A stretch of DNA of 64,000 bases from Zonotrichia leucophrys gambelii (taxonomy: Eukaryota > Chordata > Aves > Passeriformes > Passerellidae). The position numbers and the translations under genes are program-made. A model generated the notes under the pieces. That model searched no databases. It saw only the letters and a list, made by a program, of their open reading frames with translations, and was not told where the DNA came from. Position 1 is the stretch's first letter; each line of letters starts with the position of its first letter. The DNA lies in assembly GCF_028769735.1 (NCBI RefSeq), contig NC_088176.1, positions 19,157,501 through 19,221,500 on the forward strand, given 5' to 3'. Positions 1 through 11,600 of the stretch are shown piece after piece.

Positions 1-1599
1 GAATTAAAAGTATCTACATGAGACTATGCAATGAAAATTCACTTTCCAACTCAGCCACAGTTCTTTGACAGTAAAGAAACCATTTGCTTAGTTCCTTAAT
101 TTCCCTTGCTTATCTCAGTTCATCAGTCCTACTCAATCATTTTCAATTCTTATGAAGATCTTGTCATGTGCTTCTCAAATCCAGCAGTCTGTATTTGTAT
201 GGATCATTCTAGATACTTTCATAAAGTAACTAAGAAAAATAATAGCAGTAATTTTTAGAAAGACACACATACAGATCTTCCTGAAACAGAAATAAAGTTA
301 TGTAGTGAGGGTGGGGGGAAAAGGGGGGCAGCACCCACACACTGGAAAGGTTTAAGAGGAAAATATAAAAGCTGCAAAGGAAACCAACAATCTCTCACGT
401 ATAATTACACAGAAGTGGAGCTCTGCTGACTGACACTACGCACCAAAGAGATGCAGTGAAAGAATTCCTGCAGGAACCCCACTCTCTGGAGAGGAGAGCT
501 AGAATGTGAGACTGGCTGCATTTACTCAGAGCAAGGGGTCCCTGCTGCAGTGCCCCCCAGGCTCTGCCCTCCTGTCAGCCAGCTCGGGGCCCAGGCTGTG
601 TCAGAGCTCCCTCACCCCTGCTGGCCCTCCTGCCACTGCAGAGAGGCTCAGGAGAGCTGCTGAATCCTCAGACCTGCCCCATGGGGCAGGGATACAAATG
701 AGACACTTGGAAGAGAGGGCATTCCTGGCTTCTCCAGAAATACGGAGCATATTCATAGCAGCCAAAAGTGAGCTGTAAGGAGTGGCTCAGAGGCAGTTCT
801 GAGAGAAACTAGCAAAGAAACCAACTTATTTTTAAATGGTTCACAAAAAGATGCCTTTCAAAATACCATTATCCCTTTGTTCTAGGAAAGTGTCTGTCAA
901 CTTCAGCCAGAGACTACCAGCCCTGAACTCACCAAGTTCCCTTCTTCATTGTTTTTCCCTTACAAAACAAAATTAATATAGCCCCGCACAGACTCTGTTC
1001 CAAAAGCCAGACAGAACATCTTTCTTCCACAAACCTTTTACCCTAGAAATAGCATAGGAAAAAAGTTCCCCGCTACATTTTGTCCATACAAGTTAAATAA
1101 ATTAATGTAAAAGCAGAGCAGTCTGAAGAGTTACAGTGAATGCCTGTGAAATGTCACACTAGAGCTATGACACAACACTGACACCCTGAAACTCTTCTGA
1201 ACTAGATAATGACTTAGAGAAGTCACTGTAGAGATGTCACTGTAGATCTCATCCTGCCCACAAGGGAAAAATGGCTGATCTAGTACCCCCTTTTACATCT
1301 CTCATTCCCCACTCCTCGCCACATTTCATTTTTCCTCTGTTCTTTCAATTATTTGATCTCACAAACTTTATGAAATAGGAAAAAAAAATAGAAATTAAAG
1401 GTAAGACTGCATGAAACTTCAAGAGAGCCTGGCTTTCATTCCCAGTGTCCACCACTGGATTTTTGACAGTACTTTGAAGAGAGTAGAGGCTGATAGTTCT
1501 TACCCATACTAGTACAAGTCCTAACAAGCCAGGATCTCTATCTATCCAAGTCCCCTCTTACCCAACTCCTACAGATTTCAAAAAAGAGGAAGGAATGCT
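1..1599. other. AT-rich non-coding stretch
   Basis: No coding exon, RNA gene or repeat family is recognised here. There is a G-rich run near 308-330 and several short open frames without splice or family support. If the minus-strand exon at 1815-2104 is real, this stretch holds its 3' flank. Confidence 0.4.
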
Positions 1600-1605
1600 T
1601 TTATT
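1600..1605 (-). terminator. Possible poly(A) signal for a minus-strand gene
   Basis: The minus strand reads AATAAA here, about 210 bases downstream of the stop codon of the putative terminal exon at 1815-2104. The hexamer is common in AT-rich DNA, so its value is only as support for that exon. Confidence 0.25.
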
Positions 1606-1814
1606 CTCCACTCTGGCTTTTGCTCATTCCTCTGCTTCTGTTTCCCCTCTCCCCCATTTCCATTCCAAAAGTTTGCACTTAAAGGCATTGCCTGAAGCAA
1701 GATCACATCTCCAATAAGAGAGGCAACTTCATTACAGTTTAACATAAAAAGATCAGCTGATATCGATCCATAATTTGGACAAGTGCCATGCTATTGACAG
1801 GAAGACAAAGTAAG

Positions 1815-2104
1815 TTAGAATGGCCATGTTTCAAAAATTCTGTATGTACACTCGATCACTAGAGCAGAAATTGCAGTCAGGTATATAATAACACAGCTGT
1901 GTTCTCTATTTCCCCTGTAGATCAATGCTAACACGAGGAGGGTGCAGAAGATGGATGTTGCCAACAGAGAACCTTGAAATCCCACATTATGACTTAGGGT
2001 GGCTTCATGGATAAAACGTGTGTGTGCAATGGTTGTGTAGTTCATGTGCAAAAGACCAAACTCCTTCCTCAAAATCTGAGAATGCTCTACTTCAAAGTAG
2101 TCAC
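1815..2104 (-). CDS. Putative terminal exon of an unidentified membrane protein
   Basis: I do not recognise this protein. The minus strand is open from an acceptor-like site (pyrimidine-rich tract then TAG near 2105, or an internal CTCAG acceptor giving a start at 2075) to a TAA stop at 1815. It would encode up to about 96 residues. The frame has two strongly hydrophobic segments, one centred on LLATSIFCTLLVLALIY and one on CVIIYLTAISALVIECTY, separated by a charged loop with RGNREH, and it ends in FETWPF. A plausible upstream 63-base exon lies at 3698-3636 on the same strand (TTTCAG acceptor, CTACAG/GTAGGT donor, phase 0) and would join in frame to the 2075 acceptor. No start exon was found. 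It could be the 3' end of a gene beginning at the CpG island near 10.9 kb, a decayed gene, or a chance open frame. Confidence 0.3.
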
Positions 2105-2105
2105 T

Positions 2106-4099
2106 CCTACATTTAAATTCAAGTTACAGAAAACAGAAACTGACCCAACATCCTGCTTTACCTAAGTATCCAGGCTTCAGTCTCACATCTAAGGGAGCCC
2201 AGATGGATTACTCAGCAGACTCGGACAACCACAGGACAATACACCTTCACACATTTACAGGTACACAGAACAAATACACATGGACTTTCTTTACATTACT
2301 GGACAATCACTCTTCAGAAGATATTTTTTTCACAAGGTAGGTGGTGGCAGGAAAGACAGAATGTTTCTTTCTGATACTTTTTACAAGAAACTGGCTCCTG
2401 AAGTGCCACTCAATTTCTAGGGCATGCTGGCTATGTTGCACTAGTAGGATTTATGATCCCAATGTAACAGATGTTTAAACTGGACAGCAAAAAGCAAGTA
2501 CAGGAACTCGAACACCAAATACACAATCTTCTACCATTTGAGCTCACACAAAACTTGTTACAGTAAATATCTGTTTATTCTCTGTACAGACCAATTAGTG
2601 CAGAGAATTAAACAGCCAGACAATGCATTATACTTGCACTTTGCCAAGAGCAGTTATTTTTGAGTACTTAGCTCTGTAAAGGTCAAACTCACACACATCT
2701 CTACCACAACAGGGTTGGATCCAATCACAGTTCACGTGGGAGGGTTGCACTAGAGTACAGGCCACAAAAGCAAGGCTAGTGTTCTTAGGAAGTTAGCACT
2801 CAAAAAAAAACTCAGCCGTGAGACACGTACCTCCACCATTTCTACCTAAAAATCTCTTGTAGCTAATAGCAGGGAAAATCTTATTTTCTCTATAAGCCTA
2901 CTATTTAAGACCAACATAACTCACTTAGCAATGCATAGCACACTATTCCTGATTATGTAGGAATACCAAGTAACTGAAGAGAAATAACACACATCAGTGC
3001 CTAGGACTTTTACCAGGATTCATTCCTTCCTCTTTCCTCCAGATTGACATGTATTCATCCTTAAGGCTGAGGACTACAAGCCACACAGTTCACTCAAAAC
3101 TATGATGTTGCTTTGGGAAATTCCTCCACGTAAAAGGAAATGGATATATGTTTCTCTGCTTTCACTACCCTTTGAGTAGCTCACAGCTTCTTCAGTACTT
3201 TGAAGCAACATGTTTGTTTTGCTAATATTACATTACATGAACAGGGAGTACTTTTTAGAAAATGCATAGTATGGGTCACTCACAGAAAGTGATCCATTCC
3301 AAGTTGTTCAGTAAAGCAGACTCACTTCCCAGAAAAGATGCTGCCCCATCAAAACTTCATTCCACATTCCAGCCTTGATCTGAATCCAAACTGCACAACT
3401 AGCCTTTATCCTGACAACAAGCCAAACCTTTCTTCAGATACCCCTGCATTTTTCTGAGCCACACAATACCCACACTGAGGTTTGTGACTCATGCCCATTA
3501 TTAGTTTAGTCAGATTATACAGTTTTGAGGCCTGATTCTCAGCACGATGCTGCAATGTTTAGGAGGTGTATGGGAATAGTGAAGGAGGGGATTGTTAGCT
3601 ATACTTCTATTGATCACAAACTTTTAAAGACCTACCTGTAGGGCAACTGTACCAGCAGAAACACAGTAAGAGCCACGGGTCTTCATCCTTAAACTCTCCT
3701 GAAACCCCATCCAGCGAGCTATAACTGCCCTTTCACCCTGCTCTTCCACCCTCCTTTTGAGCCCATCTGGCTAATAGGTCAGAAGTGGGGACACCTGTGC
3801 ACAAAGCCATTGAAGTCGGGAGATTATTTGCTAGCTCTGGATGGAGGTTTAGTTCCCATCCGAAGCACCTGCTGCTGGCCTGGCTCACGTGGGGCCCAAA
3901 CGCAGCACCGGTGGCCCCTGATTCACCTTTTCGCTGTTTGTTCTCTGAGCGTCACCGCAGGGGCATGCGAGGAGCTCGGCCTGTCTCGCTCCCCGGGGGC
4001 TTTCCGAGCGCTTTCCTTCCCAGCCCTCCGTGCCGGGATGCTGCCGAGCGGCCAGGCTCCTTCTGCGGCCTCAGAGTGGCATCTAGTGCTCGACTGTGG
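2106..4099. other. AT-rich non-coding stretch, possibly intronic
   Basis: Apart from the weak minus-strand 63-base exon candidate at 3636-3698, I see no coding exon or named repeat. GC content and CpG density rise sharply from about 3.9 kb into the minisatellite that follows. Confidence 0.35.
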
Positions 4100-4350
4100 C
4101 ACTGCTCCTGCCGGCACCCCCGGGGCCCTTCCCGGCCGCACTGCTCCTGCCGGCACCCCCGGGGCCCTTCCCGGCAGCACTGCTCCTGCCGGCACCCCCG
4201 GGGCCCTTCCCGGCCGCACTGCTCCTGCCGGCACCCCCGGGGCCTTTCCCCGCTCCTGCCGGCACCCCCGGGGCCTTTCCCTTCTCCTGCCGGCACCGCC
4301 GGCGCTTTCTCCCGCTCCTGCCGGCTCCCCCGGAGCCCTACCCGGCCCCA
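4100..4350. repeat. GC-rich minisatellite, 39-bp unit
   Basis: A 39-base unit beginning CACTGCTCCTGCCGGCACCC recurs at 4100, 4139, 4178 and 4217, nearly identical in the first four copies, followed by shorter, more diverged copies of about 30 bases to roughly 4350. Because 39 is a multiple of three, several frames on both strands stay open and give repetitive Ala/Gly/Pro peptides. I regard these as by-products of the repeat and not as genes. Confidence 0.85.
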
Positions 4351-4620
4351 CCGGGACAAGGACTTGCTGCTCTGGGACAGCAGGCCAAGCCACTGGGCTG
4401 CCTCAAATGACATGAGTGCGCTTCTCTCACACCCTGCAGGGTGAGCTGATGGCACGGGAAGCAATCTATAGCACAGTAAAACGAGAAAGGGAGTGAATTT
4501 ATCCTCCTGGTTATCCACAGTGTGCTGTATGAAGCGGATCATTTCTACATGGCCCAACTAGAGTATGGCAAGTTCTATTTAACAGCATTCACCCTCCACT
4601 GCACACTTGGTACGGTGGTT

Positions 4621-4681
4621 TTACAGATACCTATGGAAATTTACAAATACCTATGGAAATTTACAAATTACTTATGGAAAT
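4621..4681. repeat. Short tandem repeat, 20-21 bp unit x3
   Basis: Three consecutive copies of a unit like TTACAAATACCTATGGAAAT, with small differences and a one-base insertion in the third. Confidence 0.85.
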
Positions 4682-4992
4682 CCACTTGTAATTACTAAGC
4701 CTTTCGTCAAAGGCCATGCTTGTTCTCAGGCACTGACCGCACTGCTTGTTCATTGCTGCTCATAATAAATTTCTCTTATAACCCTAATTTTTCAAACTCA
4801 TTTTTTCTTCTTCTTTTATGTGCCAGTCAAAACTGAAATACAGAACTTTCCAACAGCAGGATATCAAAAGGAGACAAGGAACTGAATGCACTTCCAGGGA
4901 GTATTTTCCATATATCCGAAATAACAGCTATCAGAATTTTAAAAACCACAAATTATCGGGAGCTCTTGAGGGAGCTCCTGAAGGCAGCATCC

Positions 4993-5025
4993 TATTTATT
5001 ATTATTATTATTGTTATTATTATTC
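4993..5025. repeat. (ATT)n microsatellite
   Basis: A run of TTA/ATT triplets interrupted once by TTG. Confidence 0.85.
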
Positions 5026-7039
5026 TTTTTACTACATGACCTACTCAAGTATAATTTTATGGTGTATAATTTAATCAGAATGCTCTGCAGGCAGGTACAT
5101 TATCCCAGCTGAATATGTTTCCTATTTTCAGTTTGCCTGAGATGAAGTAGCTGGATATGTTAAAGAAAAGCTACATAACTGTATAAGAAGTGTGCAGCTT
5201 TTTCATATGTTTCTCAGTAGCAGATCTCCAAGTGCTTTAAGAAAAAAAAGTCACATGTTACTTGCCTTACTTTGTCCATCTGTGAAGTGAGGATAATACC
5301 TAAAGACAGCGGAAGGTGAGGATCAAAGACCGTGTCCTGAGCTTTTTCCAGTACTGAAATAGTTAGATTTTTTTCCCATTACATCTGAACAAAAGAAACA
5401 CATCAAAATAAAAGAAATTAGAGATAGCAGTAAGACAGAGTGCTTAAATAGTGTTCTGATCCTCTCCATATTTTAGTTCTGCTAACTGCAAAAGTCAGGC
5501 ATTTATTATGTAAATTCAGAGACGTGTTCAAATATAGCTAGTTACGTAGCATAATTTTCCAGTTCTTAAAATTCCTCTAAATTAGGAAAAGCTTTCACAC
5601 TTGAATTCTGGCTGAATTAGCTGCTACAAAAAATAGAAGACAAAAATTACTTTCACATATGAATGCAACAGAAGAACAGACCCTGCCAATACTTTTGTCG
5701 ATAATATGCATGACAAACTAAAAAGCTTCAAATAAATTAAATTTCAAACAGTTTGGCCTTAACCTGGCAAACTGTCCAATATCTACTTTGGCAGATGGCT
5801 GAGAAGTATTATGGGTGAGAAAGTTCATCTTGGCAGCAGGGCCTTCATTCACAGGCAAAATGCGAGAAATCACAGCAGTACTGATGCTGCAAATGTCAGT
5901 TCCTTCAGAACGACACAACATCCTTTGGTAGCAGACTGTTGATCAGGGCTAGAGATAAGTACTGAAAAAGCCCTTTATCACACGTGCCGAGAAGAGAAGT
6001 GAGCATTGTGAGGGCTGCACGCAATGACCATGGCCCAGCCTACCATGGAGCCCTAATGGCAGCACCCACAGGAAGCTGGGAAGAGCTGCCCATCACGGAG
6101 CAGCTCACCAGATGGTGCTCACCAGATCTGCACGGCACAGCATCTCCACATACCTGGTGGCCTAAAAGCTCCTCCCGGCCGTGAGACCATCTGACACTGT
6201 CAGCTGGAAAGTTACTTGCTACAACACCACCCACTTTAGAGTTACATCACCATCCTATATAAGAGCACCAATAGCCTTTTGCAGATGAAAAGCCTCTTCA
6301 GTGCTCCTCAATATCATCTTCTTACTGCTCCTTTAGAGTTGGCCAAACTGGAGCAGCTCCAGACATCCCAGCCTGTTACAGACTACCTTTGCTCAGTGTA
6401 TTATAATATGAGACTGAAAAATACCTTTGTTCACTGATTATTTTATTATTTCACATCCTCAAAAATGCCCGTAAGTAACACACTTCCAACTGGGTGAGTC
6501 AGTGAACACAAATTCCTGGTTCCTTTTTCTGGTTCTCATGAAAGACTCATACTGAGACTTTTGGAAATACATCTCATCACTCCATGCTCCAGCCTTCTGT
6601 ATATAAAACTGTGCAAAACACAATGAGTTCCGTGACAGAAAGATGACAAATTATTCATTTACTTATTATTCACATACTTCACTGTTTATTTTTAGGCAGA
6701 TTGCTCATTTCACTGTCACAAAAAAATATTCTTCATACCTGCAAGCTAACCAATCACAGTACAGGAACGAAACAGATTCATTTGTCATACACAACCACAG
6801 AATTGTCTCTTATTTGACTACAAGACCTTTGTAACTATGACAAGATGTACATGAGAGGAGGCAAAGTGACAAAAAAACCAAGGAAATATTCACTTAGAAC
6901 TCCATGTTACCAAGAAAGTGTAAAGACTTATAGGCTCTAATAAACCCAGCTGTAACCTAGAGATGCCGATTACTCTACCTGCCAGACTCTCTGAAATTGC
7001 AACATGAGTTTTGCCAGGATCAAGGAAAGGAAACACCTC
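5026..7039. other. AT-rich non-coding stretch
   Basis: No exon with both splice signals and a family match was found on either strand, and no repeat family is recognised. Confidence 0.35.
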
Positions 7040-7330
7040 CTGGAGTGCCAAAAAAGGCGCGTTCGTAACGGGCCGAAGGAGCGGAGCGCTCGGGAGCGCG
7101 GGAGCAGCGCTCGGGAGGAACGCCCGGCGTTCCGCGGCGCGCCCGGCAGAGGGCGCCAGGCCCCGCTGCCCCGGAGAGCCGCCTGCCCGAGCGCCGGGAC
7201 ACCGCGGCGGCAAAACCGGGATACCCCGCGGCTGAAAACCGGGATACCCCGTGGCTGCAAACTGGGATACCACGTGGCTGCAAAACGGGGACACCGCGGC
7301 TGCAGCGGGAAATGCGGGAGCCGTGGGCGT
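7040..7330. other. Isolated GC/CpG-rich island
   Basis: A sharply bounded CpG-rich block inside AT-rich DNA, with many CGs, GCGC and CCGCGG sites. It could be a small CpG-island promoter or simply a GC-biased minisatellite. No start exon or splice donor stands out on either strand. Confidence 0.5.
7209..7297. repeat. 23-bp tandem repeat x4
   Basis: Four copies of a unit like GGCTGCAAACCGGGATACCC starting at 7209, 7230, 7253 and 7276. The first copy lacks two bases, and the copies differ mainly at CpG positions. Confidence 0.8.
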
Positions 7331-7399
7331 CTTCAAAGGGATGCTCACACGTTGTTTAAATTTTTGTAGAGCTCTGAATTTGAACACTCATTGCTACTT

Positions 7400-7422
7400 A
7401 AAAAAAAAAAAAAAAAAAAAAA
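7400..7422. repeat. Homopolymer A tract
   Basis: Twenty-three consecutive A residues. The preceding sequence matches no gene I recognise, so this may be a simple repeat rather than the tail of a retrocopy. Confidence 0.85.
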
Positions 7423-7911
7423 GGGACTACTCAAAATACCCTTTCTCTAAATTGCAAAAATGGGAGTCTGTAGAGGACTGAAGATAAACCACAATTAAAA
7501 TGCAGTTTGGGATAGTATAAATAAAAGCACTGGACAAAACTTAAAGCTGTGTACTGATATTCTAGGCTTAGCAGCAGGAAAGGATTTTAAGCAGTTTCAA
7601 GGACACATGAATGTATAACAAGATTAACTGAAAACAAAGGGAAATAAAGCCTAAATATCAGGAAACACATCCCAGTAAAGCGTGCTTTCCTTCAGATTAA
7701 GCCCCATCACCAGAGCCTTTCAAAGCTAGAGTATACAGAAACAGCATAATACCCATTGTAGGGAACTCTAAGTCTGCACTAAGCAGGGGGCAAAACCAGG
7801 TGGAAGGGGTGGGTACTTTTTTGTTCTCTAATTTCAAGTCAAATATAAAGAGAAGCACATGTAAAAGTAAAATTTCTCACATACAAGAATCAGTCACCCA
7901 CACATTATAAT

Positions 7912-8002
7912 GTCACAGAATAAACCCATTTTGGGTGGTATCCCTGACCATAGTGGGGAGCTGATCTTTAAGGTCCCTTCTAACCCAAACTATTCTATGA
8001 TT
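7912..8002 (+). mobile_element. CR1 LINE 3'-end fragment
   Basis: The segment runs from a TCACAGAAT-type start through TTGGGTGG, CTGACCATAG and AAGGTCCCTTCTAACCCAAA to CTATTCTATGATTTC. This is the typical 3' end of avian CR1 elements (AAGGTCCCTTCCAACCC followed by ATTCTATGAT). Only about 90 bases are preserved, and no reverse-transcriptase frame remains. Confidence 0.85.
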
Positions 8003-9164
8003 TCAAGTACATTATACAGCAAGGAGTTAATAAAGGGCTGGGGAAGGAACAATTTTCCTCTGGCTTGATTCAACACACTTGGATTATTCATCACATTTGT
8101 GAAGGAATATGAATCCTATCAAATAATTAGATGGTGTGTTAACCTTTCTGGTTTGCAACAGCCTGTGACTGACAAGTAGAAGGGTTCTCCAAGAACAATT
8201 TCCTGTGCTGTTGTTTCTTTCTGCCTGGACTCTCAATGAAGGGTGTATTTTGTGTGCTTGTGTACAGAATCCCTGTGGAGGTTTTGTTGAGCTTTAGATT
8301 TAGATTTCTGTGAATTTAACTTAAAATTGGGGAGCTATTAGATGCCATATTTTTTCTGATATCTATTACCAGTACTACAAGACCAGTCCTCTTCCATTAC
8401 TGTAATTTAAAAAATCCCACTTTCTTAAAGCAGTTTGGTTTAGAATGAGGTGGGAAGGTGAAATATCAAATTGCAAAAAAGTACACTAAAAGAAGCCACT
8501 GCTTCCTAGTACTCAATGTACACAACTAGGAAGATTAAATAGTTATAGGAGAATCTCAGTGGTATTGTAACTTAGATTTTCTAAGACCTCTGCTTTAAAG
8601 TCCAGGGTGGTTTTCTCCTCCCATCATTATCCCAGCTGATGGTCACCTTCAAAGTCTTGGTTGTAGAAAAAAACAACAAACAGCAGTCCAGTTGTTGTTG
8701 TTGTTCTGAAATCTGTGATACAAACATCATAGGATTTGTAAAATTTTTTAATTGTCCGAACTGACAGTATCTGAGAACTCTCAAAATGTCTTATGGGCCT
8801 CAAGGTTTCCAAGCAAGCCAATGAAACTACAAAGCAGACTGAGGCTAAACAAATCTAACATTCTGCTGATGAATAGGATGCCATGAACTACCTGGAAAAC
8901 ACTGGTAGAACCTCTTAACATAACATAGTTTAGGAATGTCTGTTCTAATTCAGTTAAGAGTTGTAGAGGGAAGTTGGGTCAAACAGGGTAACTGCAATTG
9001 TTTGTCATAGATTTTAAAATTGTTAATTTCTAAGGGCTTCTCCTGGTTTAGGGTGAATTTGGGAAGAAACTTCTGAATGGGATCCCTCTAGAAAACAGAT
9101 TCAAGCAGCCCCTCTTGGTCACCAGTACAGGAAAGATTTCCTTGGAGAAAAATGGAAAAAAATC
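8003..9164. other. AT-rich non-coding stretch
   Basis: No exon or named repeat recognised. A short (CAA/GTT)n-like run lies near 8690-8705. Confidence 0.35.
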
Positions 9165-9170
9165 TTTATT
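9165..9170 (-). terminator. Possible minus-strand poly(A) signal
   Basis: The minus strand reads TTAAATAAAGATTTTTTTCC around here: AATAAA with a T-rich downstream element. A minus-strand frame just upstream (9432 to 9166) has no known domain. It could mark the end of a non-coding transcript started at the CpG island near 10.9 kb. Confidence 0.25.
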
Positions 9171-10389
9171 TAACAAGACAAGTACTTACAAACATAAAAA
9201 ATAATAATATTAAACAATGGAATTCCTTGTTGTTCTGAAGAGAGACAAATTCAGAGAGAGCCCAGAGTTCTTTTTGTGGGGTGTAGCTCAGCTTGCTCAG
9301 TCTCTTTTCGGTCCCTCCTGCTTTGGAAAAGGCAGTCCTGGGCCCTGGTGGGCCACAGGCTGAGCTCCCGGTGCTTTTCTGGGTTTTTGGTCCAAAGCAA
9401 GGCTGATCAGTTCCAAGGAAAAGAAAAGCCACTGTCCGGGGAACTTCTCTGCCTCAGCTAGCTTTAAAAACGTTAACTAGAAGCAAAGGAGAGCTTTCTC
9501 CTGCTGTCTGTGCTGCAGACAACACAGCCCATGAGAAAGAATGCGGGGGAGAAAGTGCAGTTTCTGCAAACAAACTGTGCGCTTCTTCTCCTCCCCTTCG
9601 CTCTCTGAACCAGTTTTAAAGGCACAAAACATATTTCTGGGCTAAACAGACAAATGGGGATAAAATTCAGCATCATAAAGTCACCCCAGGACTGGGCTTT
9701 ACATGTGCTACTTCATTTTCTTCAAAAATTCTCCTTCCACTTCACTGTGATGAAGCCTGTTCCAGAAGCAGCTTCACTCTCAGCATGTTCTTCACACAAT
9801 GAGTCACACAATTTGAAACCTAGAAATAGTAGGCTTGGTAGAAGATTTCAAACTGTTTACCAAACTAAGGCAAAAACACAGATGGAAGGAAAGATAATAG
9901 AGCATAGTTGATTACTTCCGGTTAAAGTGTGGATGAGTGCAGCTAAAAACAGTCAAAAGCAGCAGAAATTAAAAGCAGTGGATACACTTACAATGAGGTA
10001 CATTCATACGGTGTCAGTGGATGAATGTATGTACATTTCAAGAGAAATAAACAACGAAAACAAATAAACTCTGCTCATAGTAACACTGGAGTGAGTGTGA
10101 TGTTCCCTACCCAGATGGCATTACTCTGGATTTTTTTTTTTTTTTAATAATTGCCAAAGGCAGAATCAGGCTCATTCGCTGGGTATTCAGAAACACATGA
10201 CTGAGGAGCATGAGTGGGAGAACAACTATGCCTTGCTGCTTTAGGGTTTTTCTGAAGAAGCACCTGGCATAACAGAGTTATTTCTCCAAAGGTGCTCTAG
10301 GGAGCACTGCGTTGTCACACCAGGCAGAGCAGCGAGCAGCGAGCCTGACTGGGGACGGGCGAGTGCAGACAGCGAGCAGGGAAAGAGCC

Positions 10390-10610
10390 GCGCTCCTGTC
10401 CCCATCCCGCTCTGCTCCTGCCCCCATCCCGCTCTGCTCCTGTGCCCCCATCCCGCTCAGCTCCTGTCCCCATCCCGCTCTGCTCCTGTCCCCATCCCGC
10501 TCTGCTCCTGTGCCCCCATCCCGTTGTGTCCCATCATCCCGCTCTGCTCCTGTGCCCCCATCCCGCTGTGTCCCATCATCCCGCTCTGCTCCCGTCCCCA
10601 CCCCGCTCGT
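10390..10610. repeat. Pyrimidine-rich minisatellite, ~21-25 bp unit
   Basis: About nine to ten copies of a unit like TGCTCCTGTCCCCATCCCGC, some replaced by a variant with GTGTCCCATCATCCCGC. The strand is almost purely C and T. The long open frames across it, including one of 334 codons on the minus strand, arise from the repeat and the neighbouring CpG island. Confidence 0.85.
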
Positions 10611-10749
10611 CGAGCCTGGGTGTGCTGGGTGAGTCTTTAGCCAGGAGACTGCACTGGGCGGCAGCTTGGGGAGCATCCCGTGAGAGAGCTCTGGCTGAAC
10701 GAATGGCCGGGCAACCTGGCCCAAACACCAGTGGTTTCCTGCTACTCTC

Positions 10750-11600
10750 AGTAGGAAACGCGTCTCTGGCACTTGGCAGCGAGAAGAGTTCCTGGGAGCC
10801 TTTCCCGGGGTGGCTCCGCCAAGCGCTCCCATCCCTCCCGCCGGCGCCGCGCCTGCCCGGGCCGCTGCCCACAGCAAAGATGGCGGCGCGGGGAGCGGCA
10901 GTGCGCAGCCGCCCTGCCCTGCCCCGCCCCGCCCCGCCCTGCCGGCCGCGCGCGCCTGGGCGGCTGGCGGCTGGCGCGGCCACGTGACGCGTTCAAGCGC
11001 GCCGCGCGGGCCCCGCGCGCAGGGAGGACGGCGCGGCGGGGGCGCGCGGGCGATCAGGTGACCGCTAACCCCCGGCGGCGGCGGCGCGCGCCCGTTACGG
11101 CCCCGCCCGCGGGGACTCGGGATGTGGGACACGGGATACGGGATACGGGACTGGGGACCCGGGACACAGCGCGGGGGAACCCGGAGTGGGGCTCTCAGGG
11201 GTCCGCAGCGCGGGGGGCGGGAGACGGGCCAGGGGGCCGGGCAGGATAAGGCGCAGCCTCCGCGGTGCGGGGACCGACCCACGGTGCGGGCGGCGCGGCG
11301 GGGGGACCCGGCCCGTGCCCCGCGTGTTCGGGACGCTCTGCGGCCTCGCTGTCAGCCCGCGGCAGGGAGCGTGGCCCGCCGGTGGCGGGGAGCAGCCCGA
11401 GCGCGCTGAAAGTCGCTCGGGCCGTGTCGCCGCTCCCCTCTGGGGCTCCGGCCGCGGCCACCCGCGCTGCAGAACACCGGTACTCGCTCTCCGGTGTGTC
11501 TCCTCGGAGCCTCGAGAGACAACTCCTGCTCGGCCGTGGCGATGAGGCCGGCAGTGCCTTTGCGGTATGTTGGTGATGTGCAGGGACCACTGCTGGCCTT
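10750..11600. promoter_or_regulatory. CUEDC2: CpG-island promoter, probably for CUEDC2
   Basis: Very dense CpG region containing AAGATGGCGGC at 10877-10887 (YY1-type site typical of housekeeping promoters), a CACGTG E-box at 10981-10986 within GGCCACGTGACGCG (USF/TFE type), and many GC boxes. It lies about 3.5 kb upstream of the first CUEDC2 coding exon, which has a spliced 5' side, so a non-coding first exon is expected here. A possible donor is GCG/GTATGT at 11564/11565. The island could also drive a minus-strand transcript. TSS positions are not visible from sequence alone. Confidence 0.6.
11115..11175. repeat. G-rich degenerate short repeat
   Basis: Repeated GGGACACGGGATACGGGA-like words inside the CpG island. 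Runs of three G separated by short loops make G-quadruplex formation possible on the plus strand. Confidence 0.6.

Noticed and set aside
3785..4444. 219-codon frame and several overlapping frames on both strands
   Set aside because: By-products of the 39-bp repeat; the peptides are repetitive and contradictory between frames.
9166..9432. Minus-strand frame ending in a hydrophobic tail
   Set aside because: No known domain, no matching splice sites and poor codon character; more likely non-coding transcript or chance.
10278..11282. 334-codon minus-strand open frame
   Set aside because: It spans a pyrimidine minisatellite and a CpG island, has Gly/Ala/Arg/Pro-biased composition with the repeat visible in the peptide, and no domain.
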